Notes under the pieces: generated by a model
Seen by the model: only the letters and a program-made list of their open reading frames with translations
Database searches by the model: none
What the model was told of the DNA's origin: nothing
In this document: piece after piece, positions 11,862-22,778 of the stretch
Layout of the letters: the number at the start of each line of letters is the position of its first letter
Numbering within the stretch: the first letter of the stretch is position 1
Source: Arion vulgaris
Taxonomy: Eukaryota > Mollusca > Gastropoda > Stylommatophora > Arionidae
DNA: 64,000 nucleotides
Assembly (NCBI GenBank): GCA_020796225.1
Contig: CM036753.1
Coordinates: 7,823,501 to 7,887,500 of the forward strand
Direction of reading: 5' to 3'
Translations under genes and position numbers: made by a program

Positions 11862-12365
11862 ATTAGAACATTGATGGGCATGAACAGGAAACGTTGCAAC
11901 TTTTATACATTTGACTATATTAGAACATTGATGGGCATGAACAGGAAACGTTGCAACTTTTATACATTTGACTATATTAGAACATTGAGTTCATGAACAG
12001 GAAACGTTGCAACTTTTATACATTTGACTATATTAGAACATTGAGTTCATGAACAGGAAACGTTGCAACTTTTATACATTTGACTATATTAGAATGTTGA
12101 GTACACACGGACAATCTATTACAACCATTATAAATCTGACTACATTAGAACATTGATGGGCATGACCAGTCTATTGCAACCATTAAATATCTGATTACAT
12201 TAGAATGTTGATTACACACGACGACAAGTCTATTGCAACCATTATACATCTGACTATATCAGAAAATTGATGCAGTCTATTGCAACCATTAGACATTTCT
12301 GCTCAACATTGCAATTATTATAAAGATATGTACACCCTTGCAGCTATTATAAATTGATGCGCACC
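11862..12365. repeat. 57-bp minisatellite, 4 clean and several decayed copies
   Basis: The unit begins ATTAGAACATTGATGGGCAT and ends CATTTGACTATA. Copies to about 12100 are almost identical; those after are degenerate. It lies between the hAT MITE and the TM2 exon. Confidence 0.9.
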
Positions 12366-12470
12366 ATTACAACTTTATACATTTATAGATAACATTATAA
12401 ATGTATATAAATATATAAATGTATGCAGAATAACTGTACTCTACAGTCATGATATTTATAAATCTTACAG

Positions 12471-12639
12471 AAAGCTTCATTGCCAGAGGAACACGATCCA
12501 CATCAATTTATTCATTTCCTTCATAGTCCGTGCTGTCATCTCGTTGATGAGAAATACTTTACTAGTGAAACATTTTGCCTTGCCAAGTGATGTGAAATAT
12601 GCAGCAGATGGGACACTTCGGTTTATACAAGGTGGCCCG
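12471..12639 (+). CDS. GPCR exon: TM2 and first extracellular loop
   Basis: The acceptor AAATCTTACAG ends at 12470 and the donor CCCG|GTAATT follows 12639. The exon is 169 bp: one base completing a codon, then 56 codons with no stop. It reads KLHCQRNTIHINLFISFI and continues with VRAVISLMRNTLLVKH. The C-x-R-N-x-I-H-x-x-L-F block is the family B signature at the start of TM2, which packs in the seven-helix bundle. The rest (FALPSDVKYAADGTLRF) is the extracellular loop leading to TM3. It starts in phase 2, matching the TM1 exon end at 3827, and ends in phase 0, matching the TM3 exon start. The exon looks intact. Confidence 0.9.
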
Positions 12640-12879
12640 GTAATTCAAAAGTTAAATAAACATAAATATGATATATAGATTCTTATGTTTATATGCTAGA
12701 CATGCTTTTCTTGTATGCTCTTTTGTCGTTTATATTGTTATCTTTCTACTTCCAACTAGAATGTCTTATGTCAACTACCGGGAACTAAAGAGCATATGAA
12801 AAGTTGATGGAAAAGTGCATTATAGGTATTTTTATCCTAATCGTTTCCATAGCTACCGTATTGGTGGTTTTAAGTTAAG

Positions 12880-13115
12880 TTAATTGCATATCCTTTACAG
12901 GACTTTGCGAATCAACCCCAGCTTTTAACGCTATTTGTGATTTGTCTAGGCATTATTACGTTCAGTAGTTTGCCATTGCTTTCTGAACGGTGGTGCCATC
13001 GTCCTTTGTAAAAATCCGCACGAAACAATTTGCAACCAAACTGTTCGCAGATTTTTCGAACTCAGAATGTCAGGGTTAATAGACCGAGTCACTATCCCCT
13101 AGGCCACAGGCGCCA
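12880..13115 (-). mobile_element. tRNA-derived SINE family 2, copy 1
   Basis: On the minus strand the head reads GCCTGTGGCCTAGGGGATAG (A-box-like) followed by GAGTTCGAA (B-box-like), about 45 bases apart as in tRNA genes. A shared tail follows. A full second copy (53101-53338) and a partial one (52920-53095) exist. Confidence 0.7.
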
Positions 13116-13120
13116 CATTA

Positions 13121-13350
13121 GTGGTTTTACTCTATCTATATCCTCTTCGTGTCTTTGGTTTGACACATAAGACTTCCACAACAGACTTCCACTGTTGCCG
13201 TTCTGCTGCCTTGCTACCAACCTTGTCCCACGTCAAGCCACACTCCTTCAACTCTCTCTCCACAGTTCTTCTCCATGTTTCTTTGGACGTCCAGGCCATC
13301 TCTTCCCATCCGCTGTCATCTTCTGCACCTTCTGTTGGAGCATAGAGTTC
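13121..13350 (-). pseudogene. LINE (RTE-like) C-terminal end
   Basis: The minus strand reads WRRTVERELKECGLTWDKV, then AAERQQWKSVVEVLCVKP. This is the usual C-terminus of RTE-like reverse transcriptases (W-R-R-T-x-E ... A-x-D-R-x-x-W-x-x-x-V-x-x-L-C). Only this 3' end is present. Confidence 0.75.
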
Positions 13351-13469
13351 TTACATTCCAACATCCAGTAAGCAAAGGGAATTTGGGTGTAAGACAGTCA
13401 TCTGGGTGGAGACTTCCTTACGGGTTTGGTCTTCCCCCTTCATGAAATCAGTTGCCTAATGGACTTCTC

Positions 13470-13753
13470 TTCCTTCACCCGTTGTAACAATTGTTTCTCT
13501 CTCTCCCTTCACTCGTTGTAACAATGGTTTCTCTCTCTCCCTTCACCCGTATTAACAATGGTATCTCTTGCTTCTATTTCCGTAACATGATGTTTTTTTA
13601 AAGGAATGAGTTTTTAGCCCATTGCCCAACCACCAACCGAGAGGACCAGGAGGTCACATTTCGTCTGCCCTCTATCCTTCAACCTTTGACATGGGTGTCC
13701 CACATAGGTGCAAAGAGCTTTGACATGGGTGTCCCACATAGGTGCAAAGAGCT
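13470..13753. repeat. Two small tandem duplications
   Basis: 13470-13570 holds about three copies of a 34-bp unit (CCCTTCACCCGTTGTAACAA...). 13686-13753 holds two copies of a 34-bp unit beginning TTTGACATGGGTGTCCCACA. Confidence 0.8.
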
Positions 13754-13964
13754 TTCCGGATCATGGGTAGTAAGCTCCCACAACTGCAAAGTAATGACCT
13801 CGTGGGGAGGGTGGTTTTACTACGTGCGGGTAAATGCTCTGAGAACAGTACAGTACTCAGCAGATATAGGTCAGATGAGAAAAGACTTTATGGATCTCCT
13901 TGAGCTATTTTGCAAATGAGCCAAACCAAATATACACCCAAAAAAAACGTTACATAAAAAATAG

Positions 13965-14520
13965 ATAAAGAGAGTAGAATAGCTCGAGCTAAAGCAGCTT
14001 TTATGAAAATGAAAAAAAACCATACTGTGCGTAAATTCACTACCAACGACAATGTGGAAAAGAGTTCTTCAGTTCTATATTGAAACAATACTTTTGCTTG
14101 GCAGCGAATCATGGACAATGAACAAACAATAAACAAGTCGCTGGAAGTCACAAAGATGTAGTTATAGAGAAGATTGCTGAAAATGTTATAGATAACAAAT
14201 ATTTCGTTTTCAAAAGAAGCATGCACACAAAGAAACATTATCAAAAGTAGCATGCACACAAAGAAACATTATCAAATAAAAAAATCAGACAATTAATGTT
14301 CTTCGGTAATAAACATGATAAAACCATAGAAGAGGTTTAGAACATTTGGTGACAACGGGTAAAATACGGGGAAGAAGAGATCATAGAAAGCAGGGAAAGA
14401 AGATGTTGGATGGCTTGATATCGTGGTTCAACAACAAATCCCCATCATAACTGATTAGCTGCACCAGAGAGAGAAAGTTGTGGAGAGACATAATCGTCTT
14501 CGTCGACAGATATACAGAAA
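13965..14520 (+). pseudogene. LINE reverse-transcriptase C-terminal region, decayed
   Basis: Segments in shifting frames read RIARAKAAFMKMKKNHTVRK, then ITNI, RQLMFFG and RERRCWMA. These follow the order found after the RT catalytic motifs in endonuclease-reverse transcriptases (R-I-x-x-A-K-x-A-F ... L-x-x-F-G-H ... G-R-R-R-x-x-W). Several frameshifts and stops are present. Confidence 0.7.
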
Positions 14521-14815
14521 TAAACCCACCAATTAACAAGTATATATTCTGTGCCTGAATTACACATCTATAAATAAAAGAGTATTTGAACACCTCTATA
14601 AACTAAGAAAATAAGAGGAACTTTTCCCCGTACGTTATACTTCACCTCGACACCGGAAGGTACAAGTGAAACACGATGAGATGAGATTACAAAACCATTC
14701 AATCTGTGATGATTATTGATTGATTTCTTGGTCAGTTTCTTGCCTAGTTAGCGATTGTATGTTTCTCCCATACAAGACATCATCAGGAGAATGATTGCTT
14801 TGTCTGTATCTGGTC

Positions 14816-14819
<4 letters not shown>

Positions 14820-14848
<29 letters not shown>
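14820..14848. repeat. (GA)n microsatellite
   Basis: About 14 GA units. Confidence 0.9.
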
Positions 14849-14955
14849 CATGTTTGTGCTATACACGACCCCATTAGGCTGTTAATTGTTTTGTTAGTCT
14901 AGTCAAGAACAAATGGAAGGAAATTGATTGAGACATTTAAAGAACTAAATCAGTG

Positions 14956-15240
14956 GTTTCTTCTTCTTCTTCTTCTTCGAACCCTATCGAGTACTTGTTA
15001 AACCACTCTTTGTGATCTGTATGTGATCTGTATGTGATCTGTATGTGATCTGTATGTGATCTGTATGTGATCTGTATGGGATCTGTATGTGATCTGGCTC
15101 TTGTACGTTATGTCAGTTATGCGCCTTCAAGTAGGCTAGCACATCCGATTTCTGTAACGCTTTTTATTTACTAGTGTAACTTCTCTAGGCTCCTAACCTC
15201 AGTGGCCTCTTACGACATGCCTTGTAGATCGCAGTTTTAC
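14956..15240 (+). repeat. Dispersed repeat A, copy 3, with 11-bp internal expansion
   Basis: Like copy 1, but the TGATCTGTATG motif is expanded to about seven tandem copies at 15016-15095. It begins with (TTC)n at 14962-14980. Confidence 0.8.
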
Positions 15241-15329
15241 TATTCTTTGCTTCCACTGTGGGCCATGGCAACACACGTGAGAGTGGTTTTCAAACTTTCT
15301 TAACCCATTTTTTGTACGTCCAAATAACA

Positions 15330-15700
15330 TACGTCGTCCAATCATACATTGATAATTGACAACAAGAAACATGACAGAAATAATTTGCAAACAATTACAG
15401 CATTAAATGTTCCAATTTCATATTCAAGAAACATTCAAGTGTTTAGAATTTTAATAGAAATTCACGTGCAAAAACCTATCTTCAAACTAATTATACATCA
15501 TACCTCTCTATCTAAATATGTTCTGACGTAATATGATGTTGGTTGTATATGTGCAGTCAACTAACATATTTATAATTTTGTATTTATCAAAGGGAAGCGT
15601 ATCGTTACAGACGAGGCATACTTATATCATGGTCAGAGAAGAGAACAAATAAATCTTCTCAAAAAGAACTCAAAATTTAAATAAAAACTGGCTGATGCTA
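15330..15700. other. Intron sequence, no gene seen
   Basis: AT-rich sequence. The last part probably belongs to the LINE fragment that follows. Confidence 0.4.
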
Positions 15701-15926
15701 CAAATAAGAATGAGAACCTTGAAGCATTTTTCACATATAAAGAGACATGATAGGTTGTAGAAACCATCATGGAAGGAGGACCGGTACAGAGGACTACCTC
15801 GGAGAAGATGGATTCAGAATGTAATTGATGATTTGAGCGTAACGGCTGCAGAAGTGGAACCTATGACATATGAGAGAGAAAAACATTCCGAAGAACCGTT
15901 AGGTGGAAAGTTCTGACAAGCTATTG

Positions 15927-15973
<47 letters not shown>
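15700..15973 (+). pseudogene. RTE-like LINE 3' end with (TGA)n tail
   Basis: The end of the reading frame reads RRRWIQNVIDDLSVTAAEVE, then MTYEREKHSEEP, the common C-terminus of RTE-like elements. A (GAT)n tail of about 16 units follows (15926-15973), the typical 3' end of such LINEs. The rest of the element is absent (5' truncation). Confidence 0.8.
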
Positions 15974-15975
<2 letters not shown>

Positions 15976-16122
15976 TCGTTTGGTGTGCTCTACAGATATC
16001 ATGCTTCTTTCGCTGATTGAAAAAAATTTATTTAAAAAACCGGATCTGACAAAGATGGGTAAATATAAATAGAAGAAGAACTCGATAAATAAATATGGTA
16101 AAATTGTGATATGGATGAAGTC

Positions 16123-16147
16123 TTTCTCTCTCTCTCTCTCTCTCTCT
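16123..16147. repeat. (CT)n microsatellite
   Basis: About 12 CT units. Confidence 0.9.
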
Positions 16148-16435
16148 AGCCTGTGTTGACCTTCTCGATTAGGATAGCAGCAAATCCATGTCAATCTTCA
16201 ATCTTCTCTTTCTGTGGCTGTCCTTTGATTTATTTTTGGTAGCTATGGTTGATTTATTTCAGTCCCTGCTTTACTCTTCTTTTCCTGGTGGTCTTAGATT
16301 TTTCCCATGTTTTCGTTGACCCTTTCGTGTCCATCCTAGTGCAGTTTCGTCACATAGTTGTCATGAGCAAAATATCTCTACCTACGGGGTCTCTTTTGGA
16401 TGATAGTGTTTACATTCTCCTACTGACACTGTGTA
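16148..16435. other. Unassigned intron sequence
   Basis: A + strand frame of 136 codons runs from 16249 across this stretch into the SINE. It has no recognisable domain and I do not call it a gene. Confidence 0.4.
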
Positions 16436-16439
16436 AGCA

Positions 16440-16552
16440 GATAGGAGGGTCAATTCCTTTTCTCGGGTTTGGAACGTCGATTGCGGGATTGAACCCACTA
16501 CCCTCTTGTATCCGAGTCGATAGTCGAGCGCTTATGCATTACGCTAATAAGG
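16440..16552 (-). mobile_element. tRNA-derived SINE family 3, copy 1
   Basis: On the minus strand GCATAAGCGCTCGACTATCG is followed by a B-box-like GGGTTCAATCCC. A related copy lies at 45595-45715. Confidence 0.6.
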
Positions 16553-16699
16553 TTATCCAGGATAATTATTACAGTAACATCCATTGCATAGGCGTATCTA
16601 TGGGCAATTCCTGTACCGTTCTCGTGCTCCAACTGAAGCAAAGAAAGAATGAGCGATAAAGATGCGCAGTCTCTGAACTAAAATAGAGTGTTTGAATAT

Positions 16700-17056
16700 A
16701 TTATTTTCAGCATTGGGAATGCAAACTTCTGAATACATTATGGCAGTATTCTCTCAATGCAAACTATGATATTATTTTCAGCATTGGGAATGCAAACTTC
16801 TGAATACATTATGGCAGTATTCTCTCAATGCAAACTACATAATATTATTTTCAGCATTGGGAATGCAAACTTCTGAATACATTATGGCAGTATTCTCTCA
16901 ATGCAAACTACATGATATTATTTTCAGCATTGGGAATGCAAACTTCTGAATACATTATGGCAGTATTCTCTCAATGCAAACTACATTGATATTTGTGGAG
17001 TATCAAACTCTGAATACATTATGGCAGTATTCTTCTAATACCAGGCTGATAAGTGG
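16700..17056 (+). repeat. 71-bp tandem array built from the GPCR TM3 exon
   Basis: Four near-identical 71-73 bp units and a decayed further unit. Each clean unit is a splice-acceptor-like TTATTTTCAG plus coding sequence for HWECKLLNTLWQYSLNANY, the start of TM3 in family B receptors (first-loop Trp, conserved Cys, N-Y before Trp). Unit starts are near 16700, 16771, 16844 and 16917. Each breaks off after AACTAC without a GT donor. The last, decayed unit runs on into the rest of the exon. Confidence 0.85.
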
Positions 17057-17160
17057 ATATTATTGGAAGGCTCTATATCTGACATAATTCTGCATATCTT
17101 TTCTGCTGTTTGTTTCCCAGTCAGGAGGTTTTTTAGAATAAATGCTCATTGTCTTGAGGA
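16997..17160 (+). pseudogene. GPCR exon: TM3, decayed full-length copy
   Basis: Across shifting frames this reads LNTLWQYSSNT, KWILLEG, LYI, HN, FSAVCFP and RRFFRI, the order of TM3 and the second intracellular loop of family B receptors (N-Y-x-W-I-L-x-E-G-L-Y-L-H ... F). At least two indels and a stop interrupt it. The expected donor after CTTGAG at 17160 reads GATAAGTG, like GTAAGTG with an extra A. The length of about 164 bp is close to the roughly 154 bp usual for this exon. Confidence 0.6.
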
Positions 17161-17208
17161 TAAGTGATACATTTAAACATTATAATTAGGTCAGTTATAA
17201 GTTTTGAC

Positions 17209-17375
17209 ATAATTTACTGAGAACAATGATAGTTTTACATTATTTACTGAGATAAATGATAAGTTTATACATAATTTATGGAGATAAATGATAAGTTTAT
17301 ACATAATTTATGGAGATAAATGATAAGTTTATACATAATTTATGGAGATAAATGATAAGTTTATACATCATAGAT
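17209..17375. repeat. 32-bp minisatellite, about 5 copies
   Basis: The unit is GAGATAAATGATAAGTTTAT plus ACATAATTTATG. The first copy is degenerate. Confidence 0.9.
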
Positions 17376-17483
17376 AACGTTTAGACATTATCTACATAAA
17401 ATAAAGTAAACTATTTCTATGTCTTCCCCGCTCTCTCTTTCTCTGTCTCTCTCTCTATATATATCTCTACATATAGTCTTCTA

Positions 17484-17716
17484 CAACAGAACATCAAGAA
17501 AGAAGACGAGAAGGACATCACGAAAAATATAGTCAGATGGCATAGAAGAATCCTGTCCAAATACATAAATAGCTATCACCCAAGCCACTAGAACAGCCAA
17601 GACAAAAATGCACATTCACCCCAAGAACTCACTAGAACAGCCAAAGTACAAAAAGAAAACTGCCACACTGGGTAACAACCTGGTAACAGTGTGACGAGAA
17701 AAGAAAAAGACGAATG
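17484..17716 (+). pseudogene. LINE 3' end remnant (family with 34569 and 42450)
   Basis: AGATGGCATAGAAGAATCCT and an ACTGGGTAACAACCTGGTAA block are shared with 34920-35045 and, in part, with 42450-42600. It marks the 3' end of one RT-encoding family. No intact frame remains. Confidence 0.6.
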
Positions 17717-17799
17717 TAGGTACTATAAAAACGTGGAAAGCTAAGTACAAAGTGAAAGAAAGTGATCAATGTGGAAAGCGGACTTGTGGTGTAGCTGGC

Positions 17800-18172
17800 G
17801 CACATTTCAACGTTTCTATAATAGCCGTCCATCGCAAGCGATGATGACAACAATCTCAGACGTGTACTGTTGCACCTCTCTGGTGTGTGCGGAGGTGACT
17901 GTAGAGTCAATCCTAGAACAGAATCCCCGACCACAGGTGGGGCATACATGATCAAGGTTAGACATGAGCGTGTTGTGTGCTCTGTCTTTCGCGCTGCTCG
18001 TTTTCTCTGTGACTCAACAATACGATGATTCTCAGCTATTCGGGTTCCTCTTTTGTTGTTACAGCGCCACATTTGGCGATCTTGCGCAAGGGATTCCCAG
18101 TACGTATTGTCTATATAGAAGCATTTCAGAGACACTTTAAGAGTGTCTTTAAAGCGTTTTCTGTCCACCAGC
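17800..18172 (-). pseudogene. RTE-like LINE C-terminus with terminal zinc finger
   Basis: The minus strand reads RKRFKDTLKVSLKCF, YWESLAQDRQMWR and, in another frame, HVCPTCGRGFCSRIDSTVTS followed by AHT. The first part is the usual post-RT segment (K-D-x-L-K ... W-E-x-L-A-x-D-R-x-x-W). The second is the Cys2-His-type finger found at the very end of this LINE family. One frameshift lies between them. Confidence 0.75.
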
Positions 18173-18317
18173 TAAACGTCTGCCCCTTCAAGTGAAAGTG
18201 ACAATGAAGCTGATTTGGGATGTTTTGGGACATTCACAACGTTCTATAGTGGTTTATGGTATGGATTGGGTTAATAAATTGTATCAAGTACAATTACAAT
18301 GATTTTGTTTCTAGTAC

Positions 18318-19112
18318 ACTATCAAAATTCTAAAAGTTACGTGATCATCTTTACGACCGATATAAAGCCATTCAGACAAATTCGATATAGACCATTGCTC
18401 ACTTGACAGAAATTCGTGATCATCTTTACCGACCGATATAAAGCCATTCACTTGACAGAAATTCGTGATCATCTTTACCGACCGATATAAAGCCATTCAC
18501 TTGACAGAAATTCTTGATTTTTACATTTTTATATAGGTAACAGTGGCGACCTTCCTAAAGTAATTTTTGCCCACCCAAATCTTTAGTTCTGTAAGATTTT
18601 TATTATATATTATTACTAAAATAACAGCGATGTTGATTTTGTGTACTTGTCGAAAATTTACAGTACGATTATCAAGTTTGTCTATAACTAAGCATTTCCG
18701 TGTTCCACATGCAATTCCGTGCAAGTCAAGAATGCCGTGGAATTAATCAGTTCACAATGTTTCCTACCGATTGTCATTGGCGTATGAACACAACATTTAT
18801 TTTATTTATAGAAGTGGAAGATATCATTTGTTCACAATGCCACCTTTCTTTTTATATTTAATAGGGATACGCCTTTGCAAACATTCGCACCATTTTGTGT
18901 ATTACTGTAATATATAAACTGTGGTTATCATTTTTGCGCTTATGCAAAATTATATTTAAAAAAACGCTTTTTGCATCAACCAAACTACCTACCAATTAGT
19001 TAAACATGGATCATGTAAGTTGAGGCAAATAAGCTGATGCAACAATTACTATCCATCAGGTATATTTTGTACAATTTCCCTTAGTTATCACAATTAACGA
19101 TAAAATTTCAAT
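18318..19112 (+). mobile_element. Non-autonomous Sailor-related derivative (MITE-like)
   Basis: Both ends match the third Sailor element (48055-49480): the 5' end CGTGATCATCTTTACCGACC and the 3' part ACGCCTTTGCAAACATTCGC ... CTACCAATTAGTTAAACATG. The transposase is replaced by a short unrelated centre. A 64-bp sub-end block is repeated three times (18345-18515). The terminal repeats are decayed. Confidence 0.65.
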
Positions 19113-19239
19113 GGTAGTTACATACCAATTAGAATGTTGTTTATATCACATCTGCTCTTATCTTCAATCGTTGGTTACTGTAAGAATATTCAAGAACATA
19201 CTTTGGTTGTTTGTTTGTATGTTATTTGTGTCTGTAAGT

Positions 19240-20258
19240 TCATTTGAGTTACACTCATCATGTAAGTTCATCTTGGTTACATGCCATCATGTAAGTTCAT
19301 CTTGGTAACATGCCAACATGTAAGTTCACCTTGGTTACATGCCAACATGTAAGTTCATCTTAGTTACACGCCATCATGTAAGTTCACCTTGGTTACACGC
19401 CATCATGTAAGTTCATCTTGGTTACATTCCATCATGTAAGTTCATCTTGGTTACATGCCATCATGTAAGTTCATCTTGGTTACATGTCATCATGTAAGTT
19501 CATCTTGTTACACCATCATGTAAGTTCATCTTGGTTACACGTCATCATGTAAGTTCATCTTGGTTACATGCCATCATGTAAGTTCACCTTGGTTACATGC
19601 CAACATGTAAGTTCATCTTAGTTACACGCCATCATGTAAGTTCACCTTGGTTACACGCCATCATGTAAGTTCATCTTGGTTACATTCCATCATGTAAGTT
19701 CATCTTGGTTACATGCCATCATGTAAGTTCATCTTGGTTACATGCCATCATGTAAGTTCATCTTAGTTACACACCATCATGTAAGTTCATCTTGGTTACA
19801 TGCCATCATGTAAGTTCATCTTGGTTACATGCCATCATGTAAGTTCATCTTGGTTACATGCCATCATGTAAGTTCATCTTAGTTACATGCCATCATGTAA
19901 GTTCATCTTGGTTACATGCCATCATGTAAGTTCATCTTGGTTACACGCCATCATGTAAGTTCATCTTGGTTACATGCCATCATGTAAGTTCATCTTGTTA
20001 CACGCCATCATGAAAGTTCATCTTAGTTACACCACATGTAAGTTCATCTTGGTTACACGACATCATGTAAGTTCATACTTGTTACACGACATCATGTAAG
20101 TTCATCTTGGTTACACGCCATCATGAAAGTTCATCTTGGTTACACACCATCATGTAAGTTCATCTTGGTTACACGTCATCATGTAAGTTCATCTTGGTTA
20201 CACGTCATCATGTAAGTTCATCTTGGTTACATGCCATCATGTAAGTTAAAATTGGTTA
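19240..20258. repeat. 29-bp satellite, about 34 copies
   Basis: The unit contains ATGTAAGTTCATCTTGGTTA followed by CATGCCATC, with small variants. A higher-order duplication is likely, because a run near 19310-19450 recurs near 19590-19710. Confidence 0.95.
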
Positions 20259-20395
20259 CATACGCTTATATATATATGTTAAAATGTATTTCCTATCATT
20301 ATATATGTTAATCTTGCTTACACAACTTATATAGTTAATCTTACTAACACTTACATACGTTAATCTTACTAACACACATAACTTGACCATCGTCA

Positions 20396-21131
20396 TCAGC
20401 AGCAACCTCGCCCTCGATGATGAAATTAGTGGTCGCATTGGGAAGGCCTCCACTGCTATGTTTAAATTAGCAAAGCGTGTATGGGAAAACAGGCACTCAC
20501 AAGAAACACCAAGACACAAGTATATAAGGCTTGTGTTCTCAGCAATCTGCTGTATGGTAGTGAGACATGGACCACATATGCTAGACAAGAGCATCGCCTC
20601 AACACCTTCCACATGCGCTGTCTCAGGCGAATATACAACACTCGATGGCAAGACCACATCTCCAATATAGAAGTCCTGGACAGTGCTGGCATTCCAAGCA
20701 TGTAGACGTTGCTGATTCAGCGACGTCTGATATGGATGGACACGTGTGCCGCATGAGCGATGATAGAATCCCAAAGAACATTCTATATGTTCAACTCGCA
20801 ACTGGTGCTAGACAGCTTGGGCGCCCATTATTACGCTTCTAACGTGATCTAACTTCATGCGGCATAGACAAAGAACACTGGGAGCGGCTGGCCAAAGACA
20901 GGCAAGCATGCGAGCGGCTCAAAAAGAAAATAAGAAAACAACATCACATGTGGAGGCAAAAGAGCGCAGAGGGCAGAGAGAACATCCTATGTATCAGCTC
21001 CAGTCTCCAGTTTTACCTGCAGCAACTGTGGCAAGGAATGCCACTCCAGAATAGGCCATTACAGTCCCAAGAAACGCTGCGATTCAGCGCAGAACATACT
21101 ACGTGACGCGAGACCTATTGTCTCCTGAGAC
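20396..21131 (+). pseudogene. RTE-like LINE C-terminal region with zinc finger
   Basis: Frames read DDEISGRIGKASTAMFKLAK, KTQVYKACVLSNLLYGSETW, HRLNTFHMRCLRRIYNTRWQ, KEHWERLAKDRQACERL and CSNCGKECHSRIGHYSPKKR. This is the post-RT part of an RTE-like endonuclease-reverse transcriptase, ending in the C-x2-C finger. Frameshifts near 20500 and 20705 and a stop at 20703 disable it. The 5' portion is missing. Confidence 0.85.
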
Positions 21132-21430
21132 AAAGAGGGTAATGATGACTAACACACAACTACTATATGTTAATCTCACTAAATTACTACTATACATATA
21201 TAGTTAATCTTGGTTGAATACAGCAAAATGTGTTTGATGTCCTGTAGACTTTTCAGACGATGGAGTATAAAGTTCCTGTGTCATTATAATTCTAGATCCT
21301 ATAGGACACAAGGTAAAAAGACCGATTACTTTCCCGAGGTGTGAAACGTAGGATCTACTGTTCTGGGCATGCCTGTGTTCACGACAATGAGAGACCTTGC
21401 ATCGACATAATAATTTGTAGAGGAGTTTAG

Positions 21431-21574
21431 GATGGATAATGGGGGATCATCTTCGATTTCTTGACGTCCTCATGTTGGATGGGAACACTCATATTAATTG
21501 TTGAACTTATGCAGGAATTTCATAAGTTTGTAATTATATGTTGTACAAGTAGAGATGGATGCTTGAGGGGCAGA

Positions 21575-21606
<32 letters not shown>

Positions 21607-21690
21607 CCAGCGTGTCGCAGACACCATCAGTATTTCAAACACTACACATCTGCCATGAGAGACTGAGCACCTACGACTCTGTTCAGAATG
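21431..21690 (+). repeat. Dispersed repeat D, copy 1
   Basis: Shares GATGGATAA-GGGGGAT, ACAAGTAGA-ATGG and GAGCACCTA-G blocks with 22779-23060 (minus) and 41285-41560 (plus). A GA microsatellite (21571-21598) has expanded inside this copy. Type unknown. Confidence 0.65.
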
Positions 21691-21784
21691 CCAAAATCTA
21701 TCGGTTTAGTAACCAATAGCCAATACGCAAACAATAAATCAATAATTTGTTACAGGGTATATTTAGTAACTTTAAGAAATGGAC

Positions 21785-21895
21785 AGGTTACAGTCTGGCA
21801 GTGTGCAACACCAAGGCAAAGACAGAGGATGCTGGAGATTCATTGCAGCCAACCTTCGATGTGGAGACGGCACCTGATGATGATGATACTTAGTC
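21785..21895 (+). pseudogene. LINE 3' end fragment with TGATGATGA tail
   Basis: The segment CTGGCAGTGTGCAACACCAA ... AACCTTCG ... ACACCTGATGATG-like end is shared with 52255-52465. It is a short 3' remnant. Confidence 0.5.
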
Positions 21896-21991
21896 ATGAA
21901 GCTATAGAGACGTTATATATAAATAAATAACGCACATTTACCCTATCGTTTACTAGAAGTATTCATTTTATGGGATTGTTATAATGTGCAA

Positions 21992-22132
21992 CTGATAATT
22001 GATAGAACAACAGCAAGACTTCAACACATCTCCATATGATTGAGAGATTGCTGTACAAGAAAAGATAATTGATAGAACAACAGCAAGACTTCAACACATC
22101 TCCTTATGATTGAGAGATTGCTGTACAAGAAA
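21992..22132. repeat. 70-bp tandem duplication
   Basis: Two almost identical copies of a unit beginning GATAATTGATAGAACAACAG. Confidence 0.95.
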
Positions 22133-22464
22133 ATGTGCGTAACATATTAGCTGTCCTTACTAAAATAATCTTCTTTCATCTTATCGTTTCTTCTGCATGT
22201 TGTAACAGTTAGGCGCATATAGATCCGTACAACAGCACGTTCTTGTAAACTTTTTATCCGTGAACTTATTAGAGCTTGTAACCTCTATAATTAAAAAATA
22301 ATATTTTAAAAAATATATTTAATTACATTTTTACATTACGTTTTAGGAGGTTATTATTTTTGTAGTGGAATCTCGTCACAAAATTTTATAAGTGGAAAAA
22401 TACGTTAATTAGGGAAATAATGTTTTTATGGAATTCATTTTATATATATTGATTTAATAGCTTG
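22133..22464. other. Intron sequence, no gene seen
   Basis: Very AT-rich. No TM4-like exon could be found here. Confidence 0.5.
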
Positions 22465-22750
22465 ACCTGGTCAGAACTTGGATAACAAACAGTCCTTCAA
22501 AATTGCTATCTCTTACAAATCAGATCAACCTTTTCTGATGTCATGCTCAAATCATTTATCACATCCTACACCCTTCTTTTCCATGGTCTTCCTATTCTTC
22601 TCTTAGCGTGTTATGAACATTTTTAATACTGACCAGACCATTATATTTTGATTTTGAGTTCTCTTCTGACAGATCTATTTGTTCCTTTTTCTAACTATGG
22701 TATGTGGAGGATTATTCTGTAACACTTATATCCAAAGCACGTATTAAAAT
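22465..22750 (-). pseudogene. RTE-like LINE 3' region remnant
   Basis: On the minus strand it follows the same layout as 53395-53905 (AGATCTATTTGTTC block, then the K-x-R-x-x-M-E-K region). Heavily decayed. Confidence 0.5.
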
Positions 22751-22778
22751 TTGTGCAGCCTTGTTAAATTGGTTATTG

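Noticed and set aside
16249..16659. A 136-codon + frame as a membrane protein
   Set aside because: No family match that I recognise, and its second half runs through a SINE.
17632..18168. A 178-codon minus frame as a host gene
   Set aside because: Its N-terminal part is an RTE-like LINE C-terminus; the rest is a shadow of the zinc-finger frame and unrelated sequence.
21256..21311. A candidate TM4 exon of the GPCR after TTTTCAG, before GTAAAAAG
   Set aside because: Only a vague W-x-x-x-V-P-V-S-L resemblance in shifted frames, with stops; 56 bp instead of the usual 61; phases do not fit.
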